Of a DNA stretch of 60,000 nt, positions 13,601 to 28,600 are shown piece by piece. The stretch is from Antedon mediterranea (taxonomy: Eukaryota; Echinodermata; Crinoidea; Comatulida; Antedonidae). The notes under the pieces are model-generated. The model was given only the letters and a program-made list of their open reading frames with translations, searched no databases and was not told where the DNA came from. Each line of letters starts with the position of its first letter. Position 1 is the first letter of the stretch. The translations under genes and the position numbers were made by a program. The DNA is taken from the NCBI RefSeq assembly GCF_964355755.1, contig NC_092680.1, forward strand, positions 8,721,001 through 8,781,000, read 5' to 3'.

Positions 13601-16600
13601 TAACAACCACATCTTTTAATTGAAGATTCTCAGACCAAACCTACTTTACTCAAATAGGTTAAATAAAACTAGAGTCAAAACTACAATATCACAGCTTAAA
13701 AAGTGATCACCTATGGGGCCGAACCATACAATATTGTTACATCAATCGGCAAAACATATATGCACCTTTGTGACTGTGTTGTAGAATGTTGGGAGTAATT
13801 CTTATAGTATAGACCTGGTATGCAACTATAGATTCAATTCAATGTTTATGCTTAAGTAGTTATATATAATATCTGTCCTAATAACATAAAAGGCCTTTAT
13901 CTTTAATATATCATCTAGAGACACAAAAGGAAATAGTGTTGTATAAAAACAAGTATGAAATCTGAAATAGATATTAGCAAGCTGTAATTGAAGGAGCTAG
14001 GGAAGGAAATCAAGTGCTGTTAGACAATTCTACCCATTCCATATGGACTCGGTTCAACTACTCAATTAGACATTCCTCCTGCTTTGATATTTCCTTAAGT
14101 TCAATTTAGTAAGTTTAAGCTCTGGTTAATGTTTATTTAGAAATTGATATCAAGATACAAAATACAAATTTTAAGACTACAACCAAACCTTTTTTAGGAG
14201 ACACCTCTATTAGGGAGACATTTCTTGGGGTATTAGTTCAGATAGAATAAATGCATGTAGATTTAAATGTTGACATAATTTCAACAAAGATCTGAATATT
14301 CGATACAAGAAACTACCATAATTGAAAGAATTTGAGAAAAGACCATTTTTTTGCATTTTCCTATCGTAAATAAAACAGGGTTTTTTTTATGGGATGGGAT
14401 ATCAGTTCAAAATATGGTTGTGTAGACAAAAATATTTAAAATTGGCCAATATATGAATGATACAGTGTTGTATTAAATTAATAAATATAGTCTTATATGG
14501 GAAAAGAGGCATATAGTACATGTATGTGTACAAAAGCCCTAAACTATTATTACTACCATCATTATTATTGCCACAAACACATGTCAAAGCTGCAAGCAAC
14601 ATAAACATGCTATAAACCCATAAATTACTTATATAATCTCAAATGTTATCCTATGTTATTGCATGAAGTTTAACATAACACTAATGTTGAACTGGTACCA
14701 AACAGTAGCAAGGCACATTTTCACATCTAGTAATATGAACATTTGAAATTTAGCTAATGGATCCAAACACTACACCCACAAATGAGTTCAAAGTTCAAAG
14801 TATTACTAGTTTTTGTCATCATTTTAAATGATTTTCCCTCTTTCTATGATGTTTTAGTTTACAGTAAATCTTACATATATATTTTTTGTACATGTAGTCA
14901 TAAGGGTAAAATAAATAAGATACAGAGTCAATGTGGTCTATATAATAGCCATCCTAGAAATGCTAAACATAATAAGAACAATTACGTTGTGTTGCTTTGT
15001 GGTGGCCTTTAGATATAATTAAATAAATTGCACTCGATTAAAAAACACAGATATTATCGACAACATGGGAAACCATATGTGTCGTTTAAAGAGTGACATT
15101 AGGGAGCTTACGATTTGTGACGACCTAGCAACAAGTTAGGTCATGAGCGCCACATGGGTGGAGGATACCGGCGCTATATAAGTTTTCATTTATTATTATT
15201 ATTATTATTATGTCAATCAATGTGTTGTCAGTCATTGCCTAGAAACCCTCAAAACTGTGTTGAGTTGGGGAGTCAGGAAGCATGTCCCCAACTTCCTCAC
15301 ATGCGAATGATTGGTTGTCTCAATCACAAGCTTTCTTATAAGAATAATAAGCATCATTGAATGAAGTGAAATAACAGAAGAATATGTAATTTAATGAATA
15401 TAATATACCCTTGCTCTTGTAGTGGTTTATTTGGATCCACAAATTCTCCTACTGGGTCTGGCTTGGTTCTCATAATTTCTAAATGTAAATTATTCGACGT
15501 TGGTTTATTGGAACAGCTACTGCTACGGCTCATTTGGCTGTGTTCTCTATTGCCTCCTAAAGGAAGAATTTCAAGTTATATGAAATATTTTTAGAAAAAT
15601 TTCTTTATTTGCACACTCAGTTGTGTTATACTGTAACAAATTATTATACTTCGGAAAACCAATAGAAAATAAAAACTATTTATCTTAAAAATATTGGGAA
15701 TACTGCACATACCTTGTGCAGCACGATTCTTCTTCCATTCCCACGGCTCATCATATTCAGTTTGAGGTCGATTATCTGTTTCTGGTGTCGGTCTTACTCC
15801 ATGATTAAGACCGGCCACATCTGACCTACTCCTAGACCTTGGAATACTTATTTCTACATTCGGTGAGGTAGCTTCTTCTTTGGCCTTGGCACTACGCCTC
15901 ATCTGCCATTCCCACGGCTCATCGTACTCGGCTCTTGGCCTCGTATCCGATTCAGGTGTTGATTTAAGACGACTTCTATCTTCAGATCGAATCGTGGGAG
16001 CATTGTAAGCTGTGCTGGTAGGAACTGAGTGTGTTGGTGGTGTATTGTTATTTTTTAAAGGAGTTGGTTCGGTAACTCTTGGTGATAACCGTCCATTTTC
16101 TAATGTTAATCCATTGTGATGTGTTTTTACTTCACCCATTGGTGTAACCATGTTTTCAGGATGCTCATGTGCCAGTTTTGATTTACCATGGAAACTAAGT
16201 CGTGCATTCGGTGCAACAGCTCCATTACTAACCCTACCACCAGCCCCAGTTCTTCCTCCTGCTGCACCTACAAAAAGCATATAATCTATATTATGCCACA
16301 CATATTAACGCAACCAACTAAGGATAAATATACAACATTTCTGAGTAATGTTCTACAAGTTTTATTGCTTGTAATGCAATCTGATCACATTTATTGATTT
16401 CTACATTAATGATGTATAGTAATGAGCTACAGTAATGGATAAATACTCCAGAATTGCATAAAGTACCGGGCAATGTACTTTCTATTCCATACTCAACAAA
16501 TGTGTCTTATTTTCCCTAATGCTATACACCAGTGTCACGAACGAAGGTGTCTATTTAACATGGGTTCTACAAATAGTAATACTATACTCTATTAACTGCT

Positions 16601-19600
16601 TACCTTTCTCAACTCTTTTACTATAAGGTTCATATGGTACAGAGTAATCATCCTCAGGGGGTTGTGCTACTGGGGTTGGAGGTTGCTCAAACTTATTATC
16701 TTGTGGTAAGCTGTAACAATTCTCCTGTTCCAAGGCTTTGCGAATATCTTTGGGGTCACTGTAATCATCCAGTACTACGGTTGCCTGAAGACAAAATATT
16801 TAACATTTAAACATTTATGGTAAAAAATCACGACATAAAATTAATCCTGAATCAAATAAAGTAGAAACTCTCTATCTTTAATTAATTAAGTAACTATTTT
16901 ACTGTGTACATTTATTATTTCAGCATTGTTTCTCTCTCTGTACTGTAAATACAAAAGTATGCATACTACATCATCATCAGTTTATTTCCTTACATAATAA
17001 CAAAATTTGTGTACAAAATATTGAATCTTTACTAGGACATGCATTTAATTGCTCGGTGTAGTCTTCATTTTTAACCCGACGTTGATTAATGAACCTTTTG
17101 GTTTTTATACAAATAATGATGTTTATACATATTTGTATAACATATTGAAAACAAGAAAAAAACAATAGTGATAATCATAAAAAGACAGAAAAAAATATAT
17201 CACTAATAACAGTGTAGTCTATGGGCCTGTTTCTGCTGAGCAGAAATAATCGATTATTTAACCGTTTATTTTTTTAATCGATTATTTTTGGCCAGCAGAA
17301 ACGGCGCAAAATAAAATAACCGATTAAAAATAACCGATTAAAAACACTCAATCCATTGCGTGTTTTAATCGATTATTTCTTGTTTTAACCGATTATTGCG
17401 GAGCAGTTTTGAGCTGCAACGCAAATAGCGATTATTGACCTCACTTTGACCTCTAGAGTATGACAAACTTATTCACGTCACAAAGCATGCTGTTTATTTG
17501 CGCGATATCGACGACGATCAGCAAAACCACGATCGCGATGTAGACCGAATAACAATCAAATGTTAAACATTTGATTTTTATTATTTTGTGGGGAAGAATT
17601 ATACCGAGAGACTCCAGGATGATCCCAGGATTCTGTGTTACAAGTACACCCGTTACATACCACCACCAGTCCAGGCTAACGATGTTTTACATGTCATTTT
17701 TTAGGCCTGTTGTCTGTTGACTTGTTTCGGTAGAAATATATAGCATAGCCTAGGCCTAGCAGGCCGAAGGTAGAACCAACGAACGGCGAAACGAACTTTT
17801 TTCGCCGACGTGTCCTTATTAATATAACATCATTATTCTGTTGTATGTGGTACGGTATTAGGCCGAGATGTTTATTTTACAAATAATATAGCTTTACGTA
17901 AGAGTAATTTTTAATCCTACATGTGAGAGTTTTAGGCAGCGATAGGATGTAAACAAACCAACTCTCATTGGCCTTTCATAACTTGAACTGCGCTGTGGGA
18001 GAATGATGACGTGATTTTAAAAACCGATTAGCTGAATAACCGATTAAAGTCGTAGCAATTTTCAATTGCAACGCGATTATTTTTGTGGTTTGCGGTGACT
18101 GGAAAAAAATCGATTATTTTCATTTTTTCAGCAGAAACAGACCCTATAATACAAACAGTGTAATCAAATGATTACATCAAAATAATAACAAAGATCTTGA
18201 AAATATTAAAGATCATCTTTGGCAGGTCATGCCCTTAATTTTATGTCTGGCATTGACTCTGCCAACTGGTCTAACAAATGCATTAAATCAACAATTCACT
18301 AGGCATCTGTGATGCTGATTTATGACAACTTTCCATTCCTCCTCAATGTAGTCATATCTATTTATAGTAACACTGTATTGTAGATATTATCACAATCCAC
18401 ATGTATTACTTTCAAAGACAAAAAGTCTTGGTCCAGATCAAGGGTATTTGCTATAATTAGCTAGGCACGATATAGACTGAATTGTATAAAGACCCTGTCT
18501 ACTGTAATTGTGTCATAGGTCGTTGAACACCTTTAAAAAATGCTTTTTGTAGGTAATAATATTGTGCCAAAACTACAAATAGTACCAGCAGTAGCTCAAA
18601 AACATCCCTGGTTACCAAAAAGTCACAACATTTTTAATCACTAAATAAATTAAAACATTTGTAGTTTCCTAATTTCTTGCTAAATGGTAACATTCATAAT
18701 ATCAACTTAATATTTATATCATTATCATAGATGGATGGATGGCTCATTACATTTGTTTGTGAAAACTAATATAATAAGTTAGGTAAACTTGTTGATTATG
18801 CAATACCTACTGTAGTAATAATAGATTTAAACATTTGAATTTAAACAACAAATGATTCATAATACGATACTGTAGAGTAAGATGTGATTTTTTGGCAATA
18901 TTCACCAATACTGTAGGTTAAAGCAACAATTATAACAATGTAAACCTTCCATTAATAAAATAACAATGGTATTTATTAGTCAATGTAATTATTAGTGTAC
19001 AGTACATACAGCATAGAAACTGTGATGTTAGTCTTCAGCAACAGTGTGATGTATATTTGACAAGAATCTCAACACTGATGGATTTGTACAGATCAGGATA
19101 TGAATTAACAACAACAAAGAATTCCAAGGTCTAGTTCCAAATAATACTAAGATTTAAAGTAATATTTCAAGAATTTAATACCATTTCATTGCCAAAAAGC
19201 TGAGCAATATAAATAAATCCTTCCTTTTTTTGTACATCAATTTAAAAGAAAGGATGCCGCAACAAATGTAAGGAATGGATATTAAAATGAAGTGATAATT
19301 CGTATTGCGTACAGTTATTATTCCATAGTATTAGTGACATTTTTAAACAATACATTTTTTTTGTTCTTTTTTTTCTACAGAACATGGAAGTGAAACGGAA
19401 TTTTAAAAGTCTGATCTTAATGATCCTAATTTTTCGTATTTTTGTGGGACAATACGTTGATGCTTGGTGAAATTAATGCTGGCGAATTAGAAAAGAAAAC
19501 TTATATATTGTACATTGAAATCAATTTTGTTATACGAAAGGTGTAAATAAATGTTGAATTGAATTGAATATTTCCCATCACAACTACATCCATACAGTAT

Positions 19601-22600
19601 TTTAACACATTCTTTAATTTGATTATTCAGTCTGTATTTTAAATTTTAAAATAATAGAATAGTTTATACCATATTAATATTGATCATGACTCTGTATGAG
19701 TCAGTTGTTTTCATGACAATGGTCATTTTGCTTTGTGTAAAAGGACAAGGGTTGGACATTCTAAAGACAGGAACCTTGTATTGTAACCTACTTAATAAGA
19801 AATGACCAACTAAAATCAGGCCAACAGTTGCAAGTGATAGTTTGGTAATAATCTTTAAAATAGATTATTACAGTATATATTATTTATGATTGTTTTACAT
19901 TGAATCTTGGTAGATTTCCAAAGAATGGTATAAACAATAATACTTTATTAAACTTAAGACATTTGTTTGTAGATCATTCACAAATGTGCGGCCTTGACTA
20001 TTAAGTATTATACAGTAGTTCAAGTATTAGGCATACAACAAGTATACATGATGATTTTTTTTCCATTAAAAACTAAAACATTTTATTAGTTTCTGAATAA
20101 AATCATGTGATGATTTTTAAAGGGTTTCATTGTTAGCTAATGACTTTCACTGATTTGATATGTGCAGCTGTATCAGTAATAAATGACCCAACTATGAAAC
20201 CATACATAATTGTTATGATACTGACTGTACAATTGAATTATGACATAATGAGCTAAATTGATTAAAATCTATAAATTACAGAGCGATTTAGTGCATTACT
20301 TTAAAAGGAATTGTTAGAAGCAATTGTTCTGACCGCAATAAATGGAAATGGAAAATGTTTTACATACAATCTATGGTAAAACTACATAACTTGTTATTAA
20401 TATATAACTCTAAGCCACAACAGGAAATAACATTTTACTACAACATACAGTACCTATACATAATGTAGTTTATTACCTTAATAATATTTAGTTGTTTTTT
20501 ATGGCTATATATTATTAATAACTTCATTAATCTTACTTTGAACAGATGACAGGTTGCAATGTATTTTATGATAATAATATTAAGGATTAATTAAATAATA
20601 ATACCACAACATTCACATTATATTATTACTAGCTTGTTTACCATAATGTTACAAAATATCAATCAACAATTGATAAAATAAACATAAATACTGTAATTAT
20701 TACTCAACTAGGAATCTAGGGCCTGTTTCTGCTGAACAATTTCTAAAGAAAGATTTTTTGCTAAACCAGTTTTCTAAAAAAAGTCTCATTGCACCTACGG
20801 TAAGAAGTGCTCCAGGCAAACTGTTTTTAAAACCGTATTTAAAAGCCGGTTCTCTTTATATTGATCCGTTTCTGCTGGCAAGAAAATAAATAAAAACTGC
20901 TCAGCAGAAACAGGAACTATAGTAACACTTATTTTATATTTAGTATTTCCAACTAAACATTGAAAACAAATTCAAATTTTTTTTTTAAATGCAAACTGAA
21001 AATATATAAAATTACTACTATTTACTTACAAACTTCCAGTTGAAAATTGAATTGATTATATGACTAGCCATCCTACTGTACTGTGTGTTAAAATTTAATT
21101 TTACAACAATCACTACTTACGAACACCAATCAAACTAGTATTACCAAGACAAACCACTTAGTTATATACAATACCATGTCCACAGACAGGATATACGTCA
21201 GTACCTTACGTCTATTCATCATTGGGATATTCCATATGCAAAGCTAATCCAAGTACGTCAACAAGTATTTGTGGCTTGATCCTCCTCCTACCACCAGCAC
21301 CAAGTGGAACTAAACTCATCAGATTGTTACTGACTAGTGTTGAAAGATACCTGCGGCTATGCTATTTTACCAAATGCAACTAACATAACTAACTTACAGT
21401 ATATCAAAAACGAAACAAAAGTATCGATTTTATCACATGATTTTTATATTTTTAAGTTTCAATTACATCATAAAAATTAGCATAAATCCTTGATATGCAC
21501 ATTAAAATAAAACAATGCTAATCATTTGACGGACAATATCATTTTATAGAAAAATGGTCAGCTGACATTGACAGGACACTATGACATCATAAAATAAGAT
21601 TACAGTAATTAATGTTTGTATAAAAATAAGTTTTACATGGCTGATATAAATTTGAAAGAATGGTTAGCCAATACAGTACATACTGTATGACATTTTTAAA
21701 CAACAAATATTGATAATTATTTTATCAATATTTTCTACCAGTAACTTAGGTAACTTTATTTAATTCAATTTACTTTTTGCTTTTGCACTTTAGTTTCTGT
21801 TTCTATTCTAAATTTCCAAGTATTAGCTTTGCAGATAGGGAAAGCATTATTAATATATTACCGTACTGAAGACAAAACAATTAATACTTGCCAACATTTG
21901 TTTCCTCCTATAACTACATGACCAAAACCTGCACCGTTTGAGATGAGGCATATTCAATTCCCCATTTGGAATATGTATAAATAAGGTCGTGTTCGTACGG
22001 TGGTTAAAATAAGCGCTTAATTTCACCCATGCCTCGGGTTATAAATTGAGCGTTGTTCGTACTTGAAATATTTAACCGCTTAAATGCTTAATCGACGAAT
22101 CACAAACCGGAAATTACGTTTTAAGGTCAGTTGTTTTTACAACCTACGACCCCATTTTCGCACGCTAGTTTCGTGTTGTATATTTTTTACTCGCGATCTT
22201 TCTTTACAATAACAATTACTTGCTACCTTTTACACTGCTTATCCTTGCGACAAACCTTATGCCTCTTAACGCCGATAATCCTGCCGAAATATGCCTTCTC
22301 CTGACGACCATTATTTTACTCATTGACGAAGAATTTGAGCCTAATGTTACACGACGGAAACACCACCGACCAGCGGCTCCCCGACCAGCTAGGCCTACTA
22401 AGCGGTCTACACCAACAAGGACAGCACCAGCTGACGATCGCCCTCGAAGCGTGTATGGAAGAGCTTCGTAGGAGAAATGACGGGCCTAGGTAGCGAACGT
22501 TTGTCAAAATTTGACACATTGCCTCTATCGGAGATTTATTATCCTCGAAGGCCGAGTATAATTGGATTATCGCTGAAATAACCTGCAAATTTGGTGAAAA

Positions 22601-25600
22601 TTTTACCTCGAATTTTTTGTAGCCTGAGGCAAAAGTTAATTGGATCACGCGAACGGAAATCGGGAATAAGCTGGTATTTTCAACCCCTACGAACAGGCCC
22701 TAAGTAGCACACCGTTTTTTGCAAAAATTTTATTGTTTTTAGAAAGGTCACATAGAGAGGTCATCATAATACACAAATTAAATGGTGTCCGTATTCATAC
22801 AAATGAAATTACTAATTTGGAATTGTCTTAAGTGTTTACTGTTGTGATGTCATGTTCTAGATTACTGTACATTTCATGTTAAATTAACCTGGATGAATTG
22901 ACTTCATAGCTATGTGATTACGCCACATTTGACCTTATGGGAAACTTCCTACTGTTGTGTTGGATAAACTTGCTACTCTAAAGCTCTGTATCCAACTTTA
23001 TGTGACGAAAAAATGTAACCAATGTGACAGAAAACTAAAACAACTGTATTGTGCAATATAGGATGCACAAGGAATAAATGGTTGCCTTGAACTTTTTTGA
23101 CAAAGGAAACAGGAACATTTAAAAACTGGACACACTTTGTATGGCAACCATCTAATTGACCTTCTATAAATTGGCTAGCACAGTAATTGAATAACAAAAT
23201 TGATCATAAAAGTATACTGACAGATTAGGGATCATATTAAAATTATTTAACTGCAGTTACTACAAGTCTACATTTGTCATTTTTTTTAAAGTTTATTATG
23301 AGGCGGTCACTGAAATAAAATAGTGCGAGAACTTAAAAAAAACCTGCTTAATTAAATTGTAGAAACAGGTTAAAGGGTACTAATGATAGTTACTGCAGTA
23401 AATACAGTACAGTATAATATTGTTTACATGTTTTCTTAAAATCAGTATTAAATCAGCTTTTTTCAATACATTTTTAAATACTAAAAATAATTGAAATTGC
23501 AACTTTTCTCTTAAAGGCCAGGTGCGGGCAAAAAATGTCTATTGATCATACATTCCAACAATTATCGATCTATAGTTTCCCCTATGTTTCATAATATTTG
23601 GGATTTTAATTGTGTTGCACGAGCTGGTTGAAAATAAGCACTTTCTTATCTTATAGTTTAAATTACACAGTAAAATCTCTATTCCTTTGTATACAAATGT
23701 TGTAAATAGAGCACCATTTTTTAAAAACTATAAAAAATAAACTGTGTGGTAAAAAATGTTATCAGATGACTAAATAAAAAGTAATATAACTTGAATTTTA
23801 CGTTTCTGGTATTTTTATTCAACTTCAGAGTTTTATTTTCATGCTATAGCAAAAATTATCCACCGTATATCCACCATCTTTTTTCACCTTTTAGGGACTT
23901 ACCAGACATGTTATTACATTAGGTTAAACTACCTAACTACTGAAAAAAAGTCTTCCTGATTTTTATAACAGAATTTGGTCATATTTTGTATTTGACCATC
24001 TTGTTTGACCATGACCATGTTTTTTGTCTTGATTTCTATTACAAATAATTGATTTTTGTACAATTAACCAGATATTATATTTAAAATTCATGCCTGTACC
24101 TGAGCTTTAAATCATTTCCAAATATGGTAGGTATGCAAAGTGCAGCAATCTCAACTAATAAAGTACAAAGTACTTTTTTCTAAACAATGCAAAAGCTGGT
24201 AAAATGACTCAATGATACGATAGAAGGAACAAACAATTCATGACTCAGTTTATTTCAACAATATTAGAATGACGAGCCTCGAAGCAAAACTAATTTATTC
24301 TTTTCTTTAATTAGTACTGTACTAATTGATTTTCCCCTGCAGTGGCCTGTTTTACATATAAATTTATCTGACAAATTTGTATGATGTATCATAGAACACG
24401 AAAAGAATTTAGGTATGGTAAACAGATAGTTTACTTATAAAGGCCTTGAATGGCTTATTCAAACATAAAATAGAAATGTATGTACGGTAATTCAGTGAAA
24501 GTACATTCACCAGAACAATGCCTTTGGCTTATTATCTAAGTTATAAAACAATATGATAATATCAATATAATTTTTTTATTTTGAATAACTTAAGTGTGAA
24601 TACGTAATAGCACAATTGATGTGGGATATTACCGCTTAGATTATTTTTATTAAATACTTTCATGGGTAAATGAAAAAAGCTCAAAAGCCACTCAACCGAA
24701 AAATCTAGGGACTACAGTATAAGCGGATTCATAACTGATGGAAAACAAAAACACATAATATGCAATAAGGGCTGTGATGGCGAAGTAAAACATAAGACTT
24801 GCAGTACACCATGTGTTTCCAAAAGGAAATTCAACCACAACGTAAAATAAAATGTGACATTTCATTTATTTAATTTAATAGTTATACACAATGGTAAAAA
24901 GCCTCTCTAGAAAATAAGTGATGCTAAATAACTTTTACAAGTGTTAAAATGTAGAAAATCTTTAAGAAGATTTGTAGTAATTTAGTAAACTTGTGAAATA
25001 TGATGTTTTCTTGGAATATTTTCAACTAACATTTAAATTAATTTTGGCACATAAACAGTGTTTACAATAATTGTCTGTTTGCATTCATTTAGAACTCTGT
25101 ATATAATGCATTTCTTAAATTTGATTGTTTCCAATTTCAGAATTCTTGATAAATTATTTTTTCTGATATTTTAAGTAAAGTATGTTTGTGTAGATAGTTA
25201 TCTTTAATCACTTTCTCTTAGGCGGTTTTAGTTACAGTATATTACTGTAGTTTCAATGTATTTCTATTTTGTCTTCTCCATCCTTCTAGTACACTTCAAA
25301 TTTCATATTTTCTCTATTCTACTTTGTACAGTAAAGTTTAAATTGCGTCAATTTCTAAATTATATTTTATACAGCTTATGTTATCATTACCATCAGGTTT
25401 TGACATCCACTGCTGAAGCATAAACACCACCAACACAACTTTTTATGTTATACAAAAATCTCAAAAGAAACAAAATGACATTGGGAATGGGAATCTTGGA
25501 TGGAAGCAAAGCTTGTGGTCAAATACTGGGTTCACTGAAGACAACAACAAGGTACAGCCTTATTTTTACCATCTGACCTATACAATCCATGTATATAAAG

Positions 25601-28600
25601 ATGACCGGCACAAACCATTGGTGTTGGTAGTTTATGAGTGCTGCTTACATTTTTAGTATATATATTATATTTATTGATTCCAGTGAGACAAGAATCACTG
25701 CAAAGAGACGAGAACTGCCATTGGCAACTATCGCCAAAGTTTTGTTTTCCAACTCCTGACATATATGCCACACAGAATGAAAAATTCTCATGGAAACATC
25801 CGTTAAATCCTGGCAAATCCTACCATCCTTAAAGGTTATGAGCTAACATTCTATAATTAGTTATGATTCACACTTTACATCACAGCGATTAAAGAGTAGT
25901 TTATACCAAGATGATTAATCAACATTAGATAGTAGTATACCTTCTTATTTTTGGATTATCATTTCTGTGTATTAGTCATGTTTAAAAGAATTATTGATTT
26001 AGGAAAGTATTGGGTAAGCCTATCACAATTACAAACTATTCTTTTTTTAATGCACTATTTTTCATTTTAAATACAATATTATTATTTAGCAAAACATTAT
26101 TGACGTCATCTAATTATTGTTTCCTATTACGTAGTCAAATTTATTGCTATTTTGTCTGTTACGGTACAGTATTTAATTTTCTAAAAATGATAAACACAAA
26201 AAAAAAGGTAAAGGTAGTCAACGATTACAGTGCAAGAAAAAAATAGATATTACATTAACACATTTTTATTACCATTTTTTTTTTTAGTTTATTGTTCAAT
26301 AGGGTTTTGAGGGGTGGGGCGTTTAATCGAGAGAGCCGTTTATTTGGGGGAGATTTTTGGGTGTAATATGGTAACATGTACAGTATAATCAAATAAATAC
26401 AGTCGAAACATTTAATCAAATAATTATATCTGGAAATTCATAATTCATGCTTGTACTTGAGCTTAACAAATTGTTCATAGGGATTGGATTGTGTTTTTAA
26501 ATCAATTAACTTTTTATCATGAAATTTCAACCTTGTTTTACCATGTGGTCAGGTCTTATTTATATCAAACATGCCTTAACTTTATAGGTATAAGTTCTTG
26601 TTATAAAATAATTAATTTAATTAAGAAGAATTTGTCTCCATTTTTTTTTCACCCAACAAAAAAATGGTAGTAAATGATTAAAAATACAAAACTTGGCATG
26701 ATATTATAAGTAGATAAATGTGTGAAGGCCAAAATAAGACAACAAGTCATAGCTAACGAGGGTTACATTCTATTCATAGGATCAACCAATTTAATATATA
26801 TTTTTAGTGCTACATTATAGCCTTTTTTTAGGTTTTTGACCTATATAATTTGACCTAATTTGTAGAGATGTGTTGAAAACAAACTACTGGTTTACTGTAA
26901 ATTCTGAACAAAAGCACTGATGACTAATTACGTGCCCAGGTACATAATTGGTTACCTGACCACTACATGATTCATTGGAACTGCTTAGACCATGCTTCTC
27001 TTCCCTACCTGCCCTTATGGCATAAGTATTATAACATTCCTTTTCAAACAAAATGTCCTGAAAGTAAAGGGCTTCTTGATAGTGCAATTAATTCCAAGTT
27101 GGTAAATTGTACTGTAGAATTTGCAGACCACAATCTCTAAGCAAAAACACTTATGATGTTATGGTCTATCTATTACTGTACACAATATGGCAGGGTTGGT
27201 CAATTGTGACTAAAAAAATATATTTCAACAAACGTCTCTGTGGTCTTGATCTTGCTCATATAACATTGTACTGTATTAAGGTAAAATACATAAACCAATA
27301 GTGGCTTTACCTGGATAAACTAAACTTCCCGAGAAGAGCTTTAATTTCAAGCTAATTTATCGTAGAAAGCTAGGCAAGAGACGAAATGAAATACAAAGTA
27401 TAACAATATTATTTGTTGGACCTGCAAAATCATTTTATGTACTTTACAATGCTCTATTTATATTTATTTGCCTGGTCTGTTTTTTTTTAGAGCAAATTTT
27501 ACGATCAATTTGGATTGTTCATAAAAAAATAGTTTGCAAAAAAAAACTTTCACAAACAGGTTTGATTGGAACTAGGTGCAGCCAAAGTACTTCCTTTAAT
27601 CGGTACGGTATATGTGTACAGTATGTAGCAGGCACGTTTGATGATAATAAGCATAGACTACATAACAATACTTTTACTAGGCATGTTCAACATTCAAGTA
27701 CAGAAACAAAATTACTAATAAAAAAGTAATATTATACAGATATTAACTGCTTAGAGGTTAAATATAAGATTAGACATCCCCGAGGGAATGATATTATGTT
27801 CGAGGGAATATATAATTCCCAAGAACTTAATATCATTCCCGAGGGGATGTCTAATCTTATATTTTACCGATATAAAAGGCGATATCTGTTATATTACATA
27901 GCCAACAACAAGTAGAATATCTGCTGGGTCGGGTAGCTAGGCTAGGTAGGCCTCCTTTTTGTATTGTATGTAAACAAGCTGCCCAGACACCTTACCTTTC
28001 GAAGAATAATATACAGATAATTACTAATTAATGATTCTTTGACAATAACATATTCACTAGCCTAGGTCGTTTAAATAATAACAGAAGAATTTCCATCAAT
28101 AAGCCTACATTAATAATAATAATATTATCAGGTAGGCCGAATAAATAATGATACGTCTTCTTTCGAGCCGAATCACCAGATGTTCAGTGCGTCGCGCGTG
28201 TACCCGTTACTACTGTGAGTATTAACCAATCACAAACGGTGTTTCATCACATCTAGGGAGGACTAAAAATAAATGAGGGCGCTATGTATGCATAGTTTAA
28301 ATAGTTTAGATGACTAATTTCGCCAAGCAAGTTCCGTGGCGCAGCGCATGAAGCGTTGTCTTGTGATGGAGTGAAAATTTCATCGCGAGTTCAAAACCCA
28401 GTAGATGACTTTTGTTTATTTATCGGCAAACGCGAGTGTTGCCACACGAAAATTACACAGTCAATATCATCGTACTCGAGAATTTATATGATTAGTGACA
28501 GGGACACGATAATAGGGAGGTTTCGCAACCTTACGAATACGATAACGAAAACGGATACGTCATACATTTGTGAAACTTTTGAGCTGATCCCCATTTCATA

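Noticed and set aside
22220-22471. 83-codon ORF with a basic C-terminal half
   Set aside because: It lies wholly inside a non-autonomous TIR element, shows no domain and overlaps an equally open frame on the other strand.
25640-25830. Region open in several frames with a TGATTCCAG acceptor-like site
   Set aside because: No donor or partner exon, and no recognised protein on either strand.
28331-28403. Functional tRNA gene
   Set aside because: Box-like words are present but the acceptor stem and cloverleaf do not form; better explained as a SINE head.
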